Source: Streptomyces sp. IMTB 2501
GTDB taxonomy: Bacteria; Actinomycetota; Actinomycetes; Streptomycetales; Streptomycetaceae
DNA length: 64,000 nt
Assembly: GCF_001953885.1 (NCBI RefSeq)
Contig: NZ_MQUS01000004.1
Span: 1 to 64,000, forward strand
Direction of reading: 5' to 3'
In this document: positions 8,294-17,253 of the stretch, piece after piece
How the letters are laid out: the number at the start of each line of letters is the position of its first letter
How positions within the stretch are numbered: the first letter of the stretch is position 1
Notes under the pieces: generated by a model
The model's input: only the letters and a program-made list of their open reading frames with translations
Told to the model about the DNA's origin: nothing
Databases searched by the model: none
Position numbers and translations under genes: made by a program

Positions 8294-8309
8294 GTTTTAC
8301 TAGTAAAAC
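8294..8309. promoter_or_regulatory. Perfect palindrome before the FUSC-MarR operon
   Basis: The sequence GTTTTACTAGTAAAAC is a perfect 16-bp palindrome in an unusually AT-rich patch. It sits upstream of the FUSC start (8275) and is the obvious candidate operator for the MarR protein of the same operon. Confidence 0.75.
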
Positions 8310-8477
8310 GTATGCTGCGGATGCGTTCCCGCACTCGCTGCCCAACTCGCCGCCGAGAGCGCACTCACCTGCCGTGCTCCGCCGAGTGCTCCCCATGTAC
8401 ACCCTTGCGCTCGCGTGCGCTCCGCCCGGCGTGGGCATCGGAACCCTCGACCGACCGTCGAGCGGGGAGGTGCGCGC

Positions 8478-9107
8478 GTGCACGGACCGGTGTCGGCAGC
8501 GTGGCTGCTGGTCGCGCTCTGCACGGCGACCGGCACCTACTGCCTGCTGCGGATGCGCAGCGGTGTCGAGGAGCAGCGCCGGTCCGCGGGCGGCGAGGCG
8601 CTGATGGGCTTCGGCATGGCCGTGATGGCCGTACCGGCGGCGGTGTTCGCACCACCGCGGTGGGCGTGGCCGGTGTACGCGGCGGTGTTCGGCGCGGCGG
8701 CACTGCGCGCGCTGTGGGCCGCGCGCGCCGCCCCTCATCATCTGCACCACCTCGTCGGCGCGTCCGCGATGGTCTATATGGCAGCGGCCATGGCCGTGAC
8801 CCCGCCCGGCCCGCACCACGCGCACGACGGCACCGGGGTGCCGGTGCTGACCGGGGTGCTGCTGGTGTACTTCGCGGGTTACGTGCTGCTCGCCGGCGCC
8901 CGCCTGGTGCCGGCCACAGTCGCGACCACCGGAAGCGGCTCCGGAACCGTGACCGGGGCGGGAGCCGTGACCGAGGTGCGAGGCACAGCGCGAGCCGGGG
9001 CCGGGATCCGGGCCGGAGCCGCCGGCTGGGGTGACCGGCCGGAGCTGGCACGGGCCTGCCGGCTGTCCATGGGGATCGGCATGGTGGCCATGCTGATGAC
9101 CATGTGA
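8478..9107 (+). CDS. DUF5134-family membrane protein
   Basis: 209 residues with about five or six hydrophobic segments: residues ~3-18, 38-55, 60-80, 90-108, 118-140 and the C-terminal end (MGIGMVAMLMTM). A His-rich loop (PHHLHHL, GPHHAHD) is present, and a low-complexity Thr/Gly/Ala insert lies before the last segment. I recognise this as the actinobacterial DUF5134 family, of unknown function. Its members often neighbour an M56-type peptidase, and remains of one follow here. The GTG at 8478 is preferred because GGGGAGG lies 7 bases upstream. It is transcribed divergently from the FUSC operon. Confidence 0.75.
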   Translation: MHGPVSAAWLLVALCTATGTYCLLRMRSGVEEQRRSAGGEALMGFGMAVMAVPAAVFAPPRWAWPVYAAVFGAAALRALWAARAAPHHLHHLVGASAMVYMAAAMAVTPPGPHHAHDGTGVPVLTGVLLVYFAGYVLLAGARLVPATVATTGSGSGTVTGAGAVTEVRGTARAGAGIRAGAAGWGDRPELARACRLSMGIGMVAMLMTM

Positions 9108-9274
9108 GCGGGCCTTGGAGGCATGGCCGCGATATCACTCACCAGCCGGGCGGACCACGGGGAGTTGACGGGGGCACCGCTCCCCCGGTGAGCGGGCCAC
9201 GGGCGCGTTGCGTGCGTCCCTTCGCCCGCGCGGACCGTACCCGTGAGCGGCCTCGCGCTCATAACGTGCTGACC

Positions 9275-9910
9275 ATGCTGGTCCCCGTGACCCTGCTGCT
9301 CGACGCGCTGACCGCCTTCGTCGCCCTCCAGAGGGGTACCCCGCCCACGCCCAGAGGGCGACGACCGGTTCGCGGTCCGGCCGGTCGGCGCGGGCTGGCG
9401 GGGCCGGAGGACGAGCGCCCCGACGCCTGGTCGCTGCGCGGTACGGCACCGCGGCCGGTCATCACGACGGCCGCGTTGCCCGCCTGACAGGACGTCAGCC
9501 GGACGCACCGCTGCACATGAGCAGGGTCATGCGCAGACCCGGCACGGCCGGCTGCCGCACTGCTCGGCGGCGCCGGCGGCCGGGTTCCCACAGGTGCCGG
9601 TGCTCGCTGCGTTCCGCGACGAGACGCATCGGCTGGTCGAGCCGGTCGCCGACGACATGGCGTCCCGGCGCCTCGGCCGGCTGACGACCACGCCGCGCTG
9701 GTCGAACTCGAAGAGGAACGGGGCGTGTTCGGGCCCTGGCCCACCCCGCAGGCCCATGTGCCGCAGCGCGTGCACCGGCTGCTGGCTCTCCCGGACCGGC
9801 TCCCGGCACGGCGCCGGCCGCGGCTGACGGCGGTGGCGTCGCTGATGCCGGTGCCTTTGGTGCTGGCGGCTCTGGTTCCCGGTTTGCGGGCGCCCGGCCG
9901 AGGCCAACGG
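9275..9910 (+). pseudogene. Decayed M56 (BlaR1-like) metallopeptidase
   Basis: Pieces of an M56 peptidase can be followed through different frames. A start-like MLVPVTLLLDALTAFVALQ is at 9275. A block ending RPVITTAALPA matches the region that precedes the HExxH site. After the stop at 9487 comes FPQVPVLAAFRDETHRLVEP followed by VADD, and then VHRLLALPDRLPARR. The HExxH segment itself is not found, so it appears deleted. These membrane peptidases usually sense cell-wall antibiotics together with a BlaI repressor, but no blaI is seen here. It lies 3' of the DUF5134 gene, the usual neighbourhood. Confidence 0.6.
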
Positions 9911-10057
9911 CACGGTGAACCGTGCGGCCGGCCGGATGGTGACCACGCGGCCGCCGGCCGACGGCCGCCGGCCGACGGCCGACGCGCCGCGCACGGCGTC
10001 CTCGCCGGACCCGGCGGACGGTGGCCACGAGGCGCCCGGGGCGACAAAGATCGCGGC

Positions 10058-10769
10058 ATGCGCCGCAGCCCCGACCCGCCTCGGCCGCGCCCTTCGACGG
10101 TTCGCACCGCGGCCCCCCTCGCCGCCGCCCCCGGCGTGTGCCGCACTCCGCTGTCGGTCCCCGTCGTGACCGACTGGGAGCCGATGCTCACCGTGGACGG
10201 CGCCCTCTCCCGCACGACCCACCGCTGGGCCGTCCACGACCGCGCTCTCACACACAGGTCTTCCGGGTGCTGACGGGCTGGGTGTGGGACCCGCCGACCA
10301 TGCGCCGCGCCTGGTGTGCGCGGCCGTCGCGGTGTGGCTGGTGCGGCGACGCGGCGCCTGGTGGACGGCGCTGCGGCTGATGGTCACCGTGGCCCTGTCG
10401 GCGCTCGTGCAGCAGACGGTGAAGGGCGCCGTCGACCGGTCTCGCCCGGTGTGGCCGGACCCGGTCGACTCCGCCCGCTACGCAGCCTTCCCGTCCGGCC
10501 ACTTCGTGACGGCCACCACGGTGCGCGGGCTGCTGCTGCGACTGGCGCACCGCTTCGGCGCGGGCCGCGCCCGGCGGCGTACGGCCGTGGCGGTGGCCGT
10601 GGTCTCGGTGGTGGGCGTGGGTGTGACCCGGGTGTGGCCGGGCGTCCACCGGCCCTCGGACGTGCTCGGCGGCCGGCTGTTCGGGGCGCTGGTGGTGGCG
10701 CCGGCCGTGGCGGTCCACGAGTGGCCGCGGACCGGGCGGCCCGACAACGCCGGTGCACCACCCCGATAG
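10058..10769 (+). pseudogene. PAP2-family phosphatase broken by two frameshifts
   Basis: A membrane lipid-phosphatase of the PAP2 family spread over three frames. The start MRRSPDPP at 10058 leads to DWEPMLTVDGALSRTTHRWAV, then a shift near 10255 to FRVLTGWVWDPPTMR, then a shift near 10305 to VCAAVAVWLVRRR. The active-site motifs are intact in the last frame: KGAVDRSRP (motif 1), PSGHFVTAT (motif 2) and TRVWPGVHRPSD (motif 3, His and Asp present). The last frame alone (from 10284) could encode 161 residues. Either the gene is decaying or these are sequence errors; the neighbouring decayed M56 gene favours real decay. Confidence 0.7.
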
Positions 10770-10779
10770 GGTCGGACGC

Positions 10780-11511
10780 ATGACTGCCGTGCTGTTCGAC
10801 TTCTCCGGGACGCTGTTCCGCGTCGAGTCCACCGAGTCCTGGCTGCGTGCGGTACTGACCGAGACGGGGAACACCCTGCCCGAGCCTGAACTGCAGGCAA
10901 CCGCAAGGGCTTTGGAGGCCGCCGGCGCCCTGCCCGGCGGCGCGTCACCGGTGGAGCTGCCGACGGACCTGGCCGGGGTCTGGGCCGTGCGGGACGAGAG
11001 CGCGGAGCTGCACCGGGCCGCCTACACGGGCCTGTCCCGGCAGGTGCCACTGCCCGATCCCGCGCTGTACGACGCCCTGTACGAACGGCACATGACCCCC
11101 GCCGCCTGGGCCCCGTACCCGGACGCCACCGAGGTGCTGCGCATCCTGCACGAGCGCGGAGTCGGCGTGGGCGTGGTCAGCAACATCGGCTGGGATCTGC
11201 GCCCGGTGTTCCGCGCGCACGGGCTCGACCGGTATGTGGACGCGTATGTGCTGTCGTACGAGCACGGGGTGCAGAAGCCGGACCCGCGGCTGTTCTCGGT
11301 CGCCTGCGCGGCGCTGGGCGCCGATCCGCGGCAGGTCGTGATGGTGGGTGACAGCAAGGAGGCGGACGGCGGCGCGGCCGCGCTCGGCTGCCGCGTGCAC
11401 TACGTCGACCACCTGCCGGTGACGGACCGGCCTGACGCACTACTGCCGGTGCTGAACCTGGCGGGCCCGGGACCGGAAAGCCTCCGGTCGCGGAGCCGTC
11501 AGCCCCGGTAG
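10780..11511 (+). CDS. HAD-family hydrolase
   Basis: 243 residues with all four HAD motifs: DFSGTLF near residue 6 (nucleophile Asp, but Ser in place of the second Asp of the usual DxDGT), VSNIGWDLR near 134, KPDPRLF near 165, and VMVGDSKEADGGAA near 185. Such enzymes hydrolyse small phosphate esters or haloacids in the cytoplasm. The loss of the second motif-1 Asp, the usual acid/base of phosphatases, leaves the reaction open. The ATG at 10780 has a weak GATAGGG site. The 3' end overlaps the convergent DUF2630 gene by 13 bases. Confidence 0.85.
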   Translation: MTAVLFDFSGTLFRVESTESWLRAVLTETGNTLPEPELQATARALEAAGALPGGASPVELPTDLAGVWAVRDESAELHRAAYTGLSRQVPLPDPALYDALYERHMTPAAWAPYPDATEVLRILHERGVGVGVVSNIGWDLRPVFRAHGLDRYVDAYVLSYEHGVQKPDPRLFSVACAALGADPRQVVMVGDSKEADGGAAALGCRVHYVDHLPVTDRPDALLPVLNLAGPGPESLRSRSRQPR

Positions 11512-11753
11512 CCCTCGACCTGGGTGGCGGAGCGCACCTGTGCCTCGTCCGGGTTCCCGCCGAACTCGGTCTTGGCGCGGCGCTGCCGCAACAGGTCCCA
11601 GCACCGGGCGAGTTCACGCTCCAGTTCGCCCAGCCGCTCCTGCTCGGTGGGACTGTCGATCCGGCCCGAGGCCAGCGCCTCGCGGAGCCGCCGCTCGTCC
11701 TCGACCATTTCTGTGATCCGGCTCAGGATCCGCTGGTCCTGGTCCTGGTCCAT
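11499..11753 (-). CDS. DUF2630-family protein
   Basis: 84 residues, almost wholly helical and charged: ILSRITEMVEDERRLREAL, then TEQERLGELERELARCWDLL, then a short tail RRAKTEFGGNPDEAQVRS. This matches the small actinobacterial DUF2630 family of unknown function and normal length (about 80). The start ATG at 11753 is followed by repeated Asp-Gln pairs. It is convergent with the HAD gene and just downstream of the second miniature repeat. Confidence 0.85.
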   Translation of the reverse strand: MDQDQDQRILSRITEMVEDERRLREALASGRIDSPTEQERLGELERELARCWDLLRQRRAKTEFGGNPDEAQVRSATQVEGYRG

Positions 11754-11793
11754 GACCGCCCGCCTCCTCGCCTCGGCACCGGTGCCCACTCTA

Positions 11794-11980
11794 GTGCCCC
11801 AACAGGCAACGTTCGCCCCTGTCGCGACGCCGGGCACGCCCTCTCGCAGCACCGGCCGAAAGCCCAAGTGCGTCCAGTACGAGGCCTTCCGGCCGGCACT
11901 CCCCCAGCCTTCGGCCGAGGACCCCCAGAGCACGCACCGGACGCCGCTCCTTGACGGGCGAACGTTGCCTGCCGGGGCAC
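11794..11980 (-). repeat. Miniature inverted-repeat element, copy 2
   Basis: 187 bp homologous to 4339-4508 in reverse orientation. Its complement begins GTGCCCCGGCAGGCAACGTT and shares the internal blocks CCCGTCAAGGAGCGGCGT, GGGCTTTCGGC and GAGAGGGCGTGCC with copy 1. The terminal inverted repeats are intact and there is no coding capacity. The extra length relative to copy 1 lies in the middle third. Confidence 0.8.
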
Positions 11981-12227
11981 CAGGGAGACGGCGGCCGGTG
12001 TGCGAGACCAAGGGGACGGACGCCTGGCGGGACGCGTGGCCCAAGGCGGCTCGGGGACCGCCGGGCACGGCACCGGGAGCGCGGCGGCAGCCATGGGAAA
12101 GGCCTCACCCGCGTGTGAAAAACGCTCGCCCCCGCGCCGTCCGCCTGAGACGATCCCCCGCGTCGCCCCAGACGGACGGCAGCTCTTGACAGGCCCGCGC
12201 ATGGCGACGCCCGCTGCGTTGAGTATA

Positions 12228-12248
12228 GTTGGCTGGCAGCCAGTCAAC
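12228..12248. promoter_or_regulatory. Palindromic operator candidate of the TetR gene
   Basis: A 21-bp near-palindrome with arms GTTGGCTGGC and GCCAGTCAAC sits 14 bases before the TetR start, overlapping the likely promoter or leader (GAGTATAGTTGG). This is the usual position of a TetR autoregulatory operator. Confidence 0.6.
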
Positions 12249-12262
12249 GCAGGAGTTTCAGG

Positions 12263-12931
12263 ATGTCCCCGCGCAGCGCCTCGGTCAATGAAGAGTTGCG
12301 GCGACGTTCCCGGGAGCGGCTGCTGCAGGCCGCGGTGGAACTGGTCGACGAGCGCGGCTTCGAGGCCACGACACTGGGCGACATCGCGGACCGGGCCGGT
12401 TCGGCGCGCGGACTGGTGTCGTACTACTTCCCCGGCAAGCGCCAGCTGGTGCAGTCCGCCGTGCACCGGCTGATGCACCGCACGCTGGAGGAGGCGCTGG
12501 AGCGGGAGCCGCAGACCGAGGACGGCCGGGAGCGGCTGGCCCGGGCCATCGACGCGATCCTGGGCCTGGCCCACGACCGCCCGGTGCTCATGCGGCAGCA
12601 CATGGCGGGGCTCTTGCAGGCGGAGGGCTTCGTGCAGTGCCCGGAGCAGCGCCGGCTGTCGGAGCTGCTCAGCGACACCGTCGCCAGGTACGGCTCCGAG
12701 GATGTCACCGCCGACTATCCGATGCTGCGGGCTCTGCTGATGGGTGCTGTGTACGCGGCGCTGATCCCGGGGGTGGCGATGCCCGTCCCGGTGCTGCGGG
12801 CCGAACTGTTCCAGCGGTACGGACTCGACCGGGAGGCGGGGGTGCCGCCGGAGAGCGATTCGGGCGAGGAGTCGCGGAAGCGGGATCTGTCCCGGTTCTT
12901 CGCCACGGAGGAGCGCCCGAGCGGCCCCTGA
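12263..12931 (+). CDS. TetR-family transcriptional regulator
   Basis: 222 residues. The N-terminal helix-turn-helix is clear: RERLLQAAVELVDERGFEAT, then LGDIADRAGSARGLVSYYFPGKRQLV. The ligand-binding half has no close recognisable relative, and the C-terminus is charged and probably flexible. The ATG at 12263 has AGGAG well placed. It stands alone with its own palindrome just upstream, so autoregulation is likely. Its targets cannot be inferred: the neighbours are the convergent DUF6214 gene and repeat DNA. Confidence 0.88.
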   Translation: MSPRSASVNEELRRRSRERLLQAAVELVDERGFEATTLGDIADRAGSARGLVSYYFPGKRQLVQSAVHRLMHRTLEEALEREPQTEDGRERLARAIDAILGLAHDRPVLMRQHMAGLLQAEGFVQCPEQRRLSELLSDTVARYGSEDVTADYPMLRALLMGAVYAALIPGVAMPVPVLRAELFQRYGLDREAGVPPESDSGEESRKRDLSRFFATEERPSGP

Positions 12932-12955
12932 GGACCGATCGAGCCTCAACTCGCC

Positions 12956-13750
12956 TCAGCTGCGACGCGCATGACGTGGCGTCAGAAAACCGTCGTCCCG
13001 CGCCTGGGCGATCATCCTGAGGGAGCGGCGGCGGCTGCGTCCGGTCGCGGTCATCACGGCGAGCACCGGGTCGACGCCGCCCTGCTGTGCGGCACGGTAC
13101 TCCCGTGCGACGAGCCGGCGGCCCTCGATGCCACGCGGCCAGCCCGCCCAGGCACGCCGGGGACCGACACCGAGCGCGATCTCCGCTGCGCCGCGGGCTT
13201 CCGGTTCGCAGCGTCCGTCCGGAGGCTCGCCTTCGTACAGCCTCTCCGGACGCTCATCGTCGCCCCGCCCCACCGGCCGCTCACCTTCGCGCCGCTCTGC
13301 CGAGTCGCGGGCTTCCGGTGCCTGTCGCTGCCCCGGCGGCTCGCATTCGGGCCGCTCCTCCAGGCACTCGTCCTCAGGCCGCCACTCCGGCCCCTGTCCC
13401 TCGGGCCGCTCACCCTCGGGCCGCTCTGCGGGGCGTTCGTCGCCGTCGTCCGCGCACGACCGCACCGGGGCCACCCCGCAGGATGCGAACAGGGGGCCCT
13501 CGATCCAGTTCGCGAGTGCCGTGAGGTCGGCGAGGGACAGGGCGGGCTGCGCGGTGACGTCCTCGATGGACACGCATCCGTTGTGCAGGACGGCCAGGGC
13601 GTCGACCCGGGCGCCGTCGGGGAAGGCCAGTCGGACCTGGAACCAGGAGGTGGTGCCGCAGTGCTCCCGCACCTTCCACGCGGGCCACACGGACACCGCG
13701 CCGTCCTCCGCGTTTCGATCGGAAAGATTAAGCAAGGATGCTTCTAGCAC
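12956..13750 (-). CDS. DUF6214-family protein with a degenerate ERPE-type repeat insert
   Basis: About 264 residues from the GTG at 13750. The N-terminal part (WPAWKVREHCGTTSWFQVRLAF, then SIEDVTAQPALSLADLTALA) and the C-terminal part (RRSLRMIAQARDDGFLTPRHARR) match the streptomycete DUF6214 family, of unknown function. Between them lies about 100 residues of a degenerate Glu-Arg-Pro repeat (ERPAERPEGERPEGQGPEW and variants), probably an expanded disordered linker. The frame is open up to 13867, so the start is uncertain; homologues as I know them begin close to the WPAWEVRE block. It is divergent from the FprA-like gene. Confidence 0.7.
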   Translation of the reverse strand: MLEASLLNLSDRNAEDGAVSVWPAWKVREHCGTTSWFQVRLAFPDGARVDALAVLHNGCVSIEDVTAQPALSLADLTALANWIEGPLFASCGVAPVRSCADDGDERPAERPEGERPEGQGPEWRPEDECLEERPECEPPGQRQAPEARDSAERREGERPVGRGDDERPERLYEGEPPDGRCEPEARGAAEIALGVGPRRAWAGWPRGIEGRRLVAREYRAAQQGGVDPVLAVMTATGRSRRRSLRMIAQARDDGFLTPRHARRS

Positions 13751-13892
13751 ACACGCAACGTAACCGCATGATCGCACTCCATACGAACGGACACGCGTCG
13801 GGGTCACCCCGCCGGACCCTGCCGCCATGGGCCAGGGGATGCAATGCTGGAGCCGTCCGCACACCACCCTCCTTCGGGCAAGGAGTACCGCT

Positions 13893-15227
13893 GTGCTGCG
13901 TGTCGCCGTCGTCGGTTCCGGGCCGAGCGGGTGTTACACCGCCCAGAGCCTGGTTCAGGGGGATGCCGAGGTGTGCGTGGATGTCCTGGACCGGCTGCCG
14001 TGCCCGTACGGCCTGGTCCGGTACGGCGTCGCCCCGGACCACGAGAAGATCAAGTCCCTGCAGGGCAGTCTCCGTACGGTGCTGGAGCACGAGCGGGTGC
14101 GGTTCCTCGGCGGCGTCCGGGTGGGCGGCCCCGGCGGGCTGCCGGTGGAGCGGCTGCGGGAGCTGTATCACGCGGTGGTGTACTGCGTGGGCGCCGCCAC
14201 CGACCGACGGCTGGGGATACCGGGCGAGGAGTTGCCGGGCAGCTGGTCGGCGACCGACTTCGTGGCCTGGTACAGCGCGCATCCGGACGCGGCCGACGCG
14301 GACTTCCTGCGCGGGGTGCGGTCGGCCGTCGTCATCGGCGTGGGCAATGTGGCGGTGGACGTCACGCGGATGCTGGTCCGGGGTGCCGCGGAGCTGCGCC
14401 CGACGGACATCCCGCAGGCCGCGCTGGACACGCTGACGGCGAGCGGGATCAGCGAGGTGCACATGGTGGGCCGGAGGGGTCCCTCGCAGGCCCGCTTCAC
14501 CACCAAGGAACTGCGCGAGCTGGGCGGGCTGCCCGGTACCGAAGTCACCGTCGATCCGGCCGACTTGGCGCTGGACCCGGCCGACCCCGCCACGCTCCCC
14601 GCCGTGCAGCGCCGCAACCTCGAGGTGCTGCGCGGCTGGGCCGCCCGGCCGCCGGCCGAAGCCGCGCGGCGGATCGGGCTGCGGTTCTATCTGCGCCCCA
14701 TGGAGTTCCTCGCGGACGGCGGCCGGGTGGGCGCCGTGCGTTTCGAACGGACGGCGCCGGACGGGCACGGCGGAGTGACGGGCACGGGCCGGTTCGAGGA
14801 GGTGCCCGCCCAGGTGGTGCTGCGCTCGGTGGGCTATCGCGGAGTGCCGCTGGACGGGCTGCCGTTCGACGCGGTGAGCGGTACGGTGCCGAACGCGGCG
14901 GGGCGCATCGTGCGCGACGGCGTCCCCTCCCCCGGCGAGTATGTCGCCGGGTGGATCAAGCGCGGCCCGACGGGTGTCATCGGCACCAACCGCCCCTGCG
15001 CCAAGGAGACGGTGGCCTCGCTGCTCGCGGATGCCCCCGCGCTGCTCGCCCGGCAGGTGCCGGAGGATCCGCTGGCGGCGCTGCGGGCGGCCGGGATCGA
15101 ACCGGTGCAGTGGTCGGGGTGGCTGGCGATCGAGCGGGCCGAGGCCGCACTGGGGGCTCGGCTGGGGCGGAGCGTGGTCAAGCTGGCCGACTGGGACGCG
15201 CTGCTCACGGCGGCCCGGTCGGCGTAG
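13893..15227 (+). CDS. FprA-type ferredoxin-NADP reductase (adrenodoxin reductase-like)
   Basis: 444 residues. The FAD-binding GSGPSGCYTAQSL motif is at the N-terminus, followed by YGLVRYGVAPDHEKIKSLQ, the hallmark of adrenodoxin-reductase/FprA enzymes. The NADP site is at VVIGVGNVAVDVTRML, and the C-terminal GWIKRGPTGVIGTN block is also family-specific. It moves electrons between NADPH and ferredoxin, often to feed P450s. No ferredoxin is adjacent. The GTG at 13893 has AAGGAG 7 bases upstream. Length is close to the family norm (about 450). Confidence 0.88.
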   Translation: MLRVAVVGSGPSGCYTAQSLVQGDAEVCVDVLDRLPCPYGLVRYGVAPDHEKIKSLQGSLRTVLEHERVRFLGGVRVGGPGGLPVERLRELYHAVVYCVGAATDRRLGIPGEELPGSWSATDFVAWYSAHPDAADADFLRGVRSAVVIGVGNVAVDVTRMLVRGAAELRPTDIPQAALDTLTASGISEVHMVGRRGPSQARFTTKELRELGGLPGTEVTVDPADLALDPADPATLPAVQRRNLEVLRGWAARPPAEAARRIGLRFYLRPMEFLADGGRVGAVRFERTAPDGHGGVTGTGRFEEVPAQVVLRSVGYRGVPLDGLPFDAVSGTVPNAAGRIVRDGVPSPGEYVAGWIKRGPTGVIGTNRPCAKETVASLLADAPALLARQVPEDPLAALRAAGIEPVQWSGWLAIERAEAALGARLGRSVVKLADWDALLTAARSA

Positions 15228-15368
15228 GCCTGGTGGCCAGGGATTTCCCAGCAGTCCGGTGGGCATGACACACAGCGGCAACAGACCGGAAATCAACAAA
15301 CTGTTCAAGCCGCTTACGGTCTCGTGCTGTTCGGATGTCCCTTCCCGCCCGGCACCGTTGGAGTCCCC

Positions 15369-16712
15369 ATGGCCACCACCGCAGACGTCCATCCCGTCGA
15401 CGAGATGCCGCCGGTGCGGCAGTTGGCCGCCTTCGGGCTGCAGCATGTGCTCGCGATGTACGCGGGTGCGGTCGCCGTGCCGCTGATCGTGGGCGGCGCG
15501 ATGAGGCTGTCGCCCGCCGACCTTGCGTATCTGATCACGGCCGATCTGCTGGTGTGCGGTATCGCGACGCTGATCCAGTGCGTCGGCTTCTGGCGGTTCG
15601 GCGTCCGGCTGCCGATCATGCAGGGCTGTACGTTCGCGGCCGTGTCGCCGATGGTGCTCATCGGGACGACCGGCGGCGGACTGCCCGCGATCTACGGCTC
15701 GGTGATCGTCGCGGGCCTTGCGATCATGCTGCTGGCGCCGGTCTTCGGCCGACTGCTGCGGTTCTTCCCTCCGCTGGTGACCGGCACGGTGATCTTGATC
15801 ATCGGGGTCTCGCTGCTGCCGGTCGCGGGCAACTGGGCGGCGGGCGGGGTCGGCGCGAAGGACTTCGGGGAGCCGAAGAATCTGGCGCTGGCCGCGTTCG
15901 TGCTGCTGGTCGTGCTGGGCGTGCAGCGGTTCGCGCCCGCCGCCCTCGGCCGGATCGCCGTCCTGATCGGCATCGGGGTGGGCCTGGCGGTCGCGGTGCC
16001 GTTCGGGTTCACGGACTTCAGCGGGGTCGCCGACGCGGACTGGGTGGGCATCAGCACGCCGTTCCACTTCGGGACTCCGGACTTCAAGGCGTCCGCGATC
16101 GTGTCCATGCTGGTGGTGGCACTGGTCACGATGACGGAGACGACCGGTGACCTGATCGCGGTGGGCGAGCTGACCGGCCGGAAGGTCGAGCCGGGCTCGC
16201 TCGCCGACGGGCTGCGCGCGGACGGTCTGTCGACGGTGCTGGGCGGGGTCTTCAACACCTTCCCGTACACGGCGTACGCGCAGAACGTGGGCCTGGTCGG
16301 CATGACCCGGGTGCGCAGTCGCTGGGTGGTCGCGGCGGCGGGCGGGATCCTGGTGCTGCTCGGGCTGCTGCCCAAGCTGGGCGCGGTGGTCGCGGCAGTC
16401 CCGGCGCCGGTGCTGGGCGGGGCCGGGCTGGTCATGTTCGGCACGGTCGCGGCGAGCGGGCTGCGCACACTGGCCCGGGTCGGCTTCAAGGACAACCACA
16501 ATCTGACCGTGGTGGCCGTCTCGGTGGCGGTCGGCATGCTGCCGGTGGGCGTGCCGACGGTCTACGCGAAGTTCCCGGACTGGTTCCAGACGGTGATGAA
16601 CAGCGGCATCAGCGCGGGCTGCCTGTCCGCGATCGCACTGAACCTGCTCTTCAACCACCTCCCCTCAAGGGCGGGTTCGCAGACCGTGACCGAGACGGAA
16701 GGGGCCGTCTAG
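15369..16712 (+). CDS. NCS2-family nucleobase:cation symporter (xanthine/uracil permease-like)
   Basis: 447 residues with about 12-14 membrane segments. The QHVLAMYAGAVAVPLIVG entry, the PIMQGCTFAAVSP segment, the central MTETTGDLIAVGEL and the NTFPYTAYAQNVGLVGMTRV block (with the family's Q-N motif) identify the NCS2/UraA-UapA family. These proteins import purine or pyrimidine bases with protons. The C-terminal FNTFPYT/QNVG pattern is more like xanthine/uric-acid permeases than uracil permeases, but the substrate is not certain. The ATG at 15369 follows GGAG. It is monocistronic by spacing. Confidence 0.88.
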   Translation: MATTADVHPVDEMPPVRQLAAFGLQHVLAMYAGAVAVPLIVGGAMRLSPADLAYLITADLLVCGIATLIQCVGFWRFGVRLPIMQGCTFAAVSPMVLIGTTGGGLPAIYGSVIVAGLAIMLLAPVFGRLLRFFPPLVTGTVILIIGVSLLPVAGNWAAGGVGAKDFGEPKNLALAAFVLLVVLGVQRFAPAALGRIAVLIGIGVGLAVAVPFGFTDFSGVADADWVGISTPFHFGTPDFKASAIVSMLVVALVTMTETTGDLIAVGELTGRKVEPGSLADGLRADGLSTVLGGVFNTFPYTAYAQNVGLVGMTRVRSRWVVAAAGGILVLLGLLPKLGAVVAAVPAPVLGGAGLVMFGTVAASGLRTLARVGFKDNHNLTVVAVSVAVGMLPVGVPTVYAKFPDWFQTVMNSGISAGCLSAIALNLLFNHLPSRAGSQTVTETEGAV

Positions 16713-16854
16713 GTCGTCCGTCGGTAGCGGTACGGGGTACCGGCTGAGCCCCTCCGGCGGTCGGCACCCACCGCCACGCCGTTTACCCCGGTCCCGCGAG
16801 CAGGAGGTGCGGGCCCGTCCGGCGGCGACGCCCGGCCCTGCCGGGCGAGTTGAA

Positions 16855-17211
16855 TCAGCTGCCGTCGCCGAGGCGGGCGGACTGTCGTGCCGCGGCGGCG
16901 AGGACGGTGTCGAGCAGCTCCGGGAAGAGACGGTCCAGGTCGTGCCGGCGCAGGGCGTTCATCTTGGCCGTGCCGCGGTAGGCCTGCCGGACGACCCCGC
17001 TCTCGCGCAGCACCCGGAAGTGGTGCGTGGTGGTGGACTTGGTCACCGGCAGGTCGAAGTGGGAGCAGGGCAACTCGGCCTTCGCGGTGGCCAGTTCGCG
17101 GACGATCTGAAGTCGCATCGGATCGGAGAGCGCGTGCAGCACGGTCTCCAGGCGGATCTCCTCCGGCTCCGGGTGCGGCAGTGCGCGGCCCGTGGTGGCG
17201 GTGTCGGTCAC
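16855..17211 (-). CDS. ArsR-family winged-helix repressor
   Basis: 118 residues. The winged helix is clear: LHALSDPMRLQIVRELA, CSHFDLPVTKSTTTHHFRVL, ESGVVRQAYRGTAKMNALRR. It lacks an obvious CxC metal site, so it is probably not a metal sensor; a single Cys is in PCSHF. The GTG at 17211 follows AAGGGCA. It is divergent from the OYE-family gene across 132 bases filled with GTACGAG-type repeats, so it most likely represses that gene and itself in response to an electrophile or redox signal. Confidence 0.85.
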   Translation of the reverse strand: MTDTATTGRALPHPEPEEIRLETVLHALSDPMRLQIVRELATAKAELPCSHFDLPVTKSTTTHHFRVLRESGVVRQAYRGTAKMNALRRHDLDRLFPELLDTVLAAAARQSARLGDGS

Positions 17212-17253
17212 GGCGGCTGCCCTTCGTCGCGGAACTCGTCGGCCATAACCATT

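Noticed and set aside
12186..12229. TTGACA and TATAGT as a promoter for the TetR gene at 12263
   Set aside because: The spacing is 32 bases, far too long for a standard promoter.
13194..13480. The repetitive DNA inside the DUF6214 gene as a CRISPR array
   Set aside because: The repeats are degenerate, in frame with the protein and have no unique spacers.
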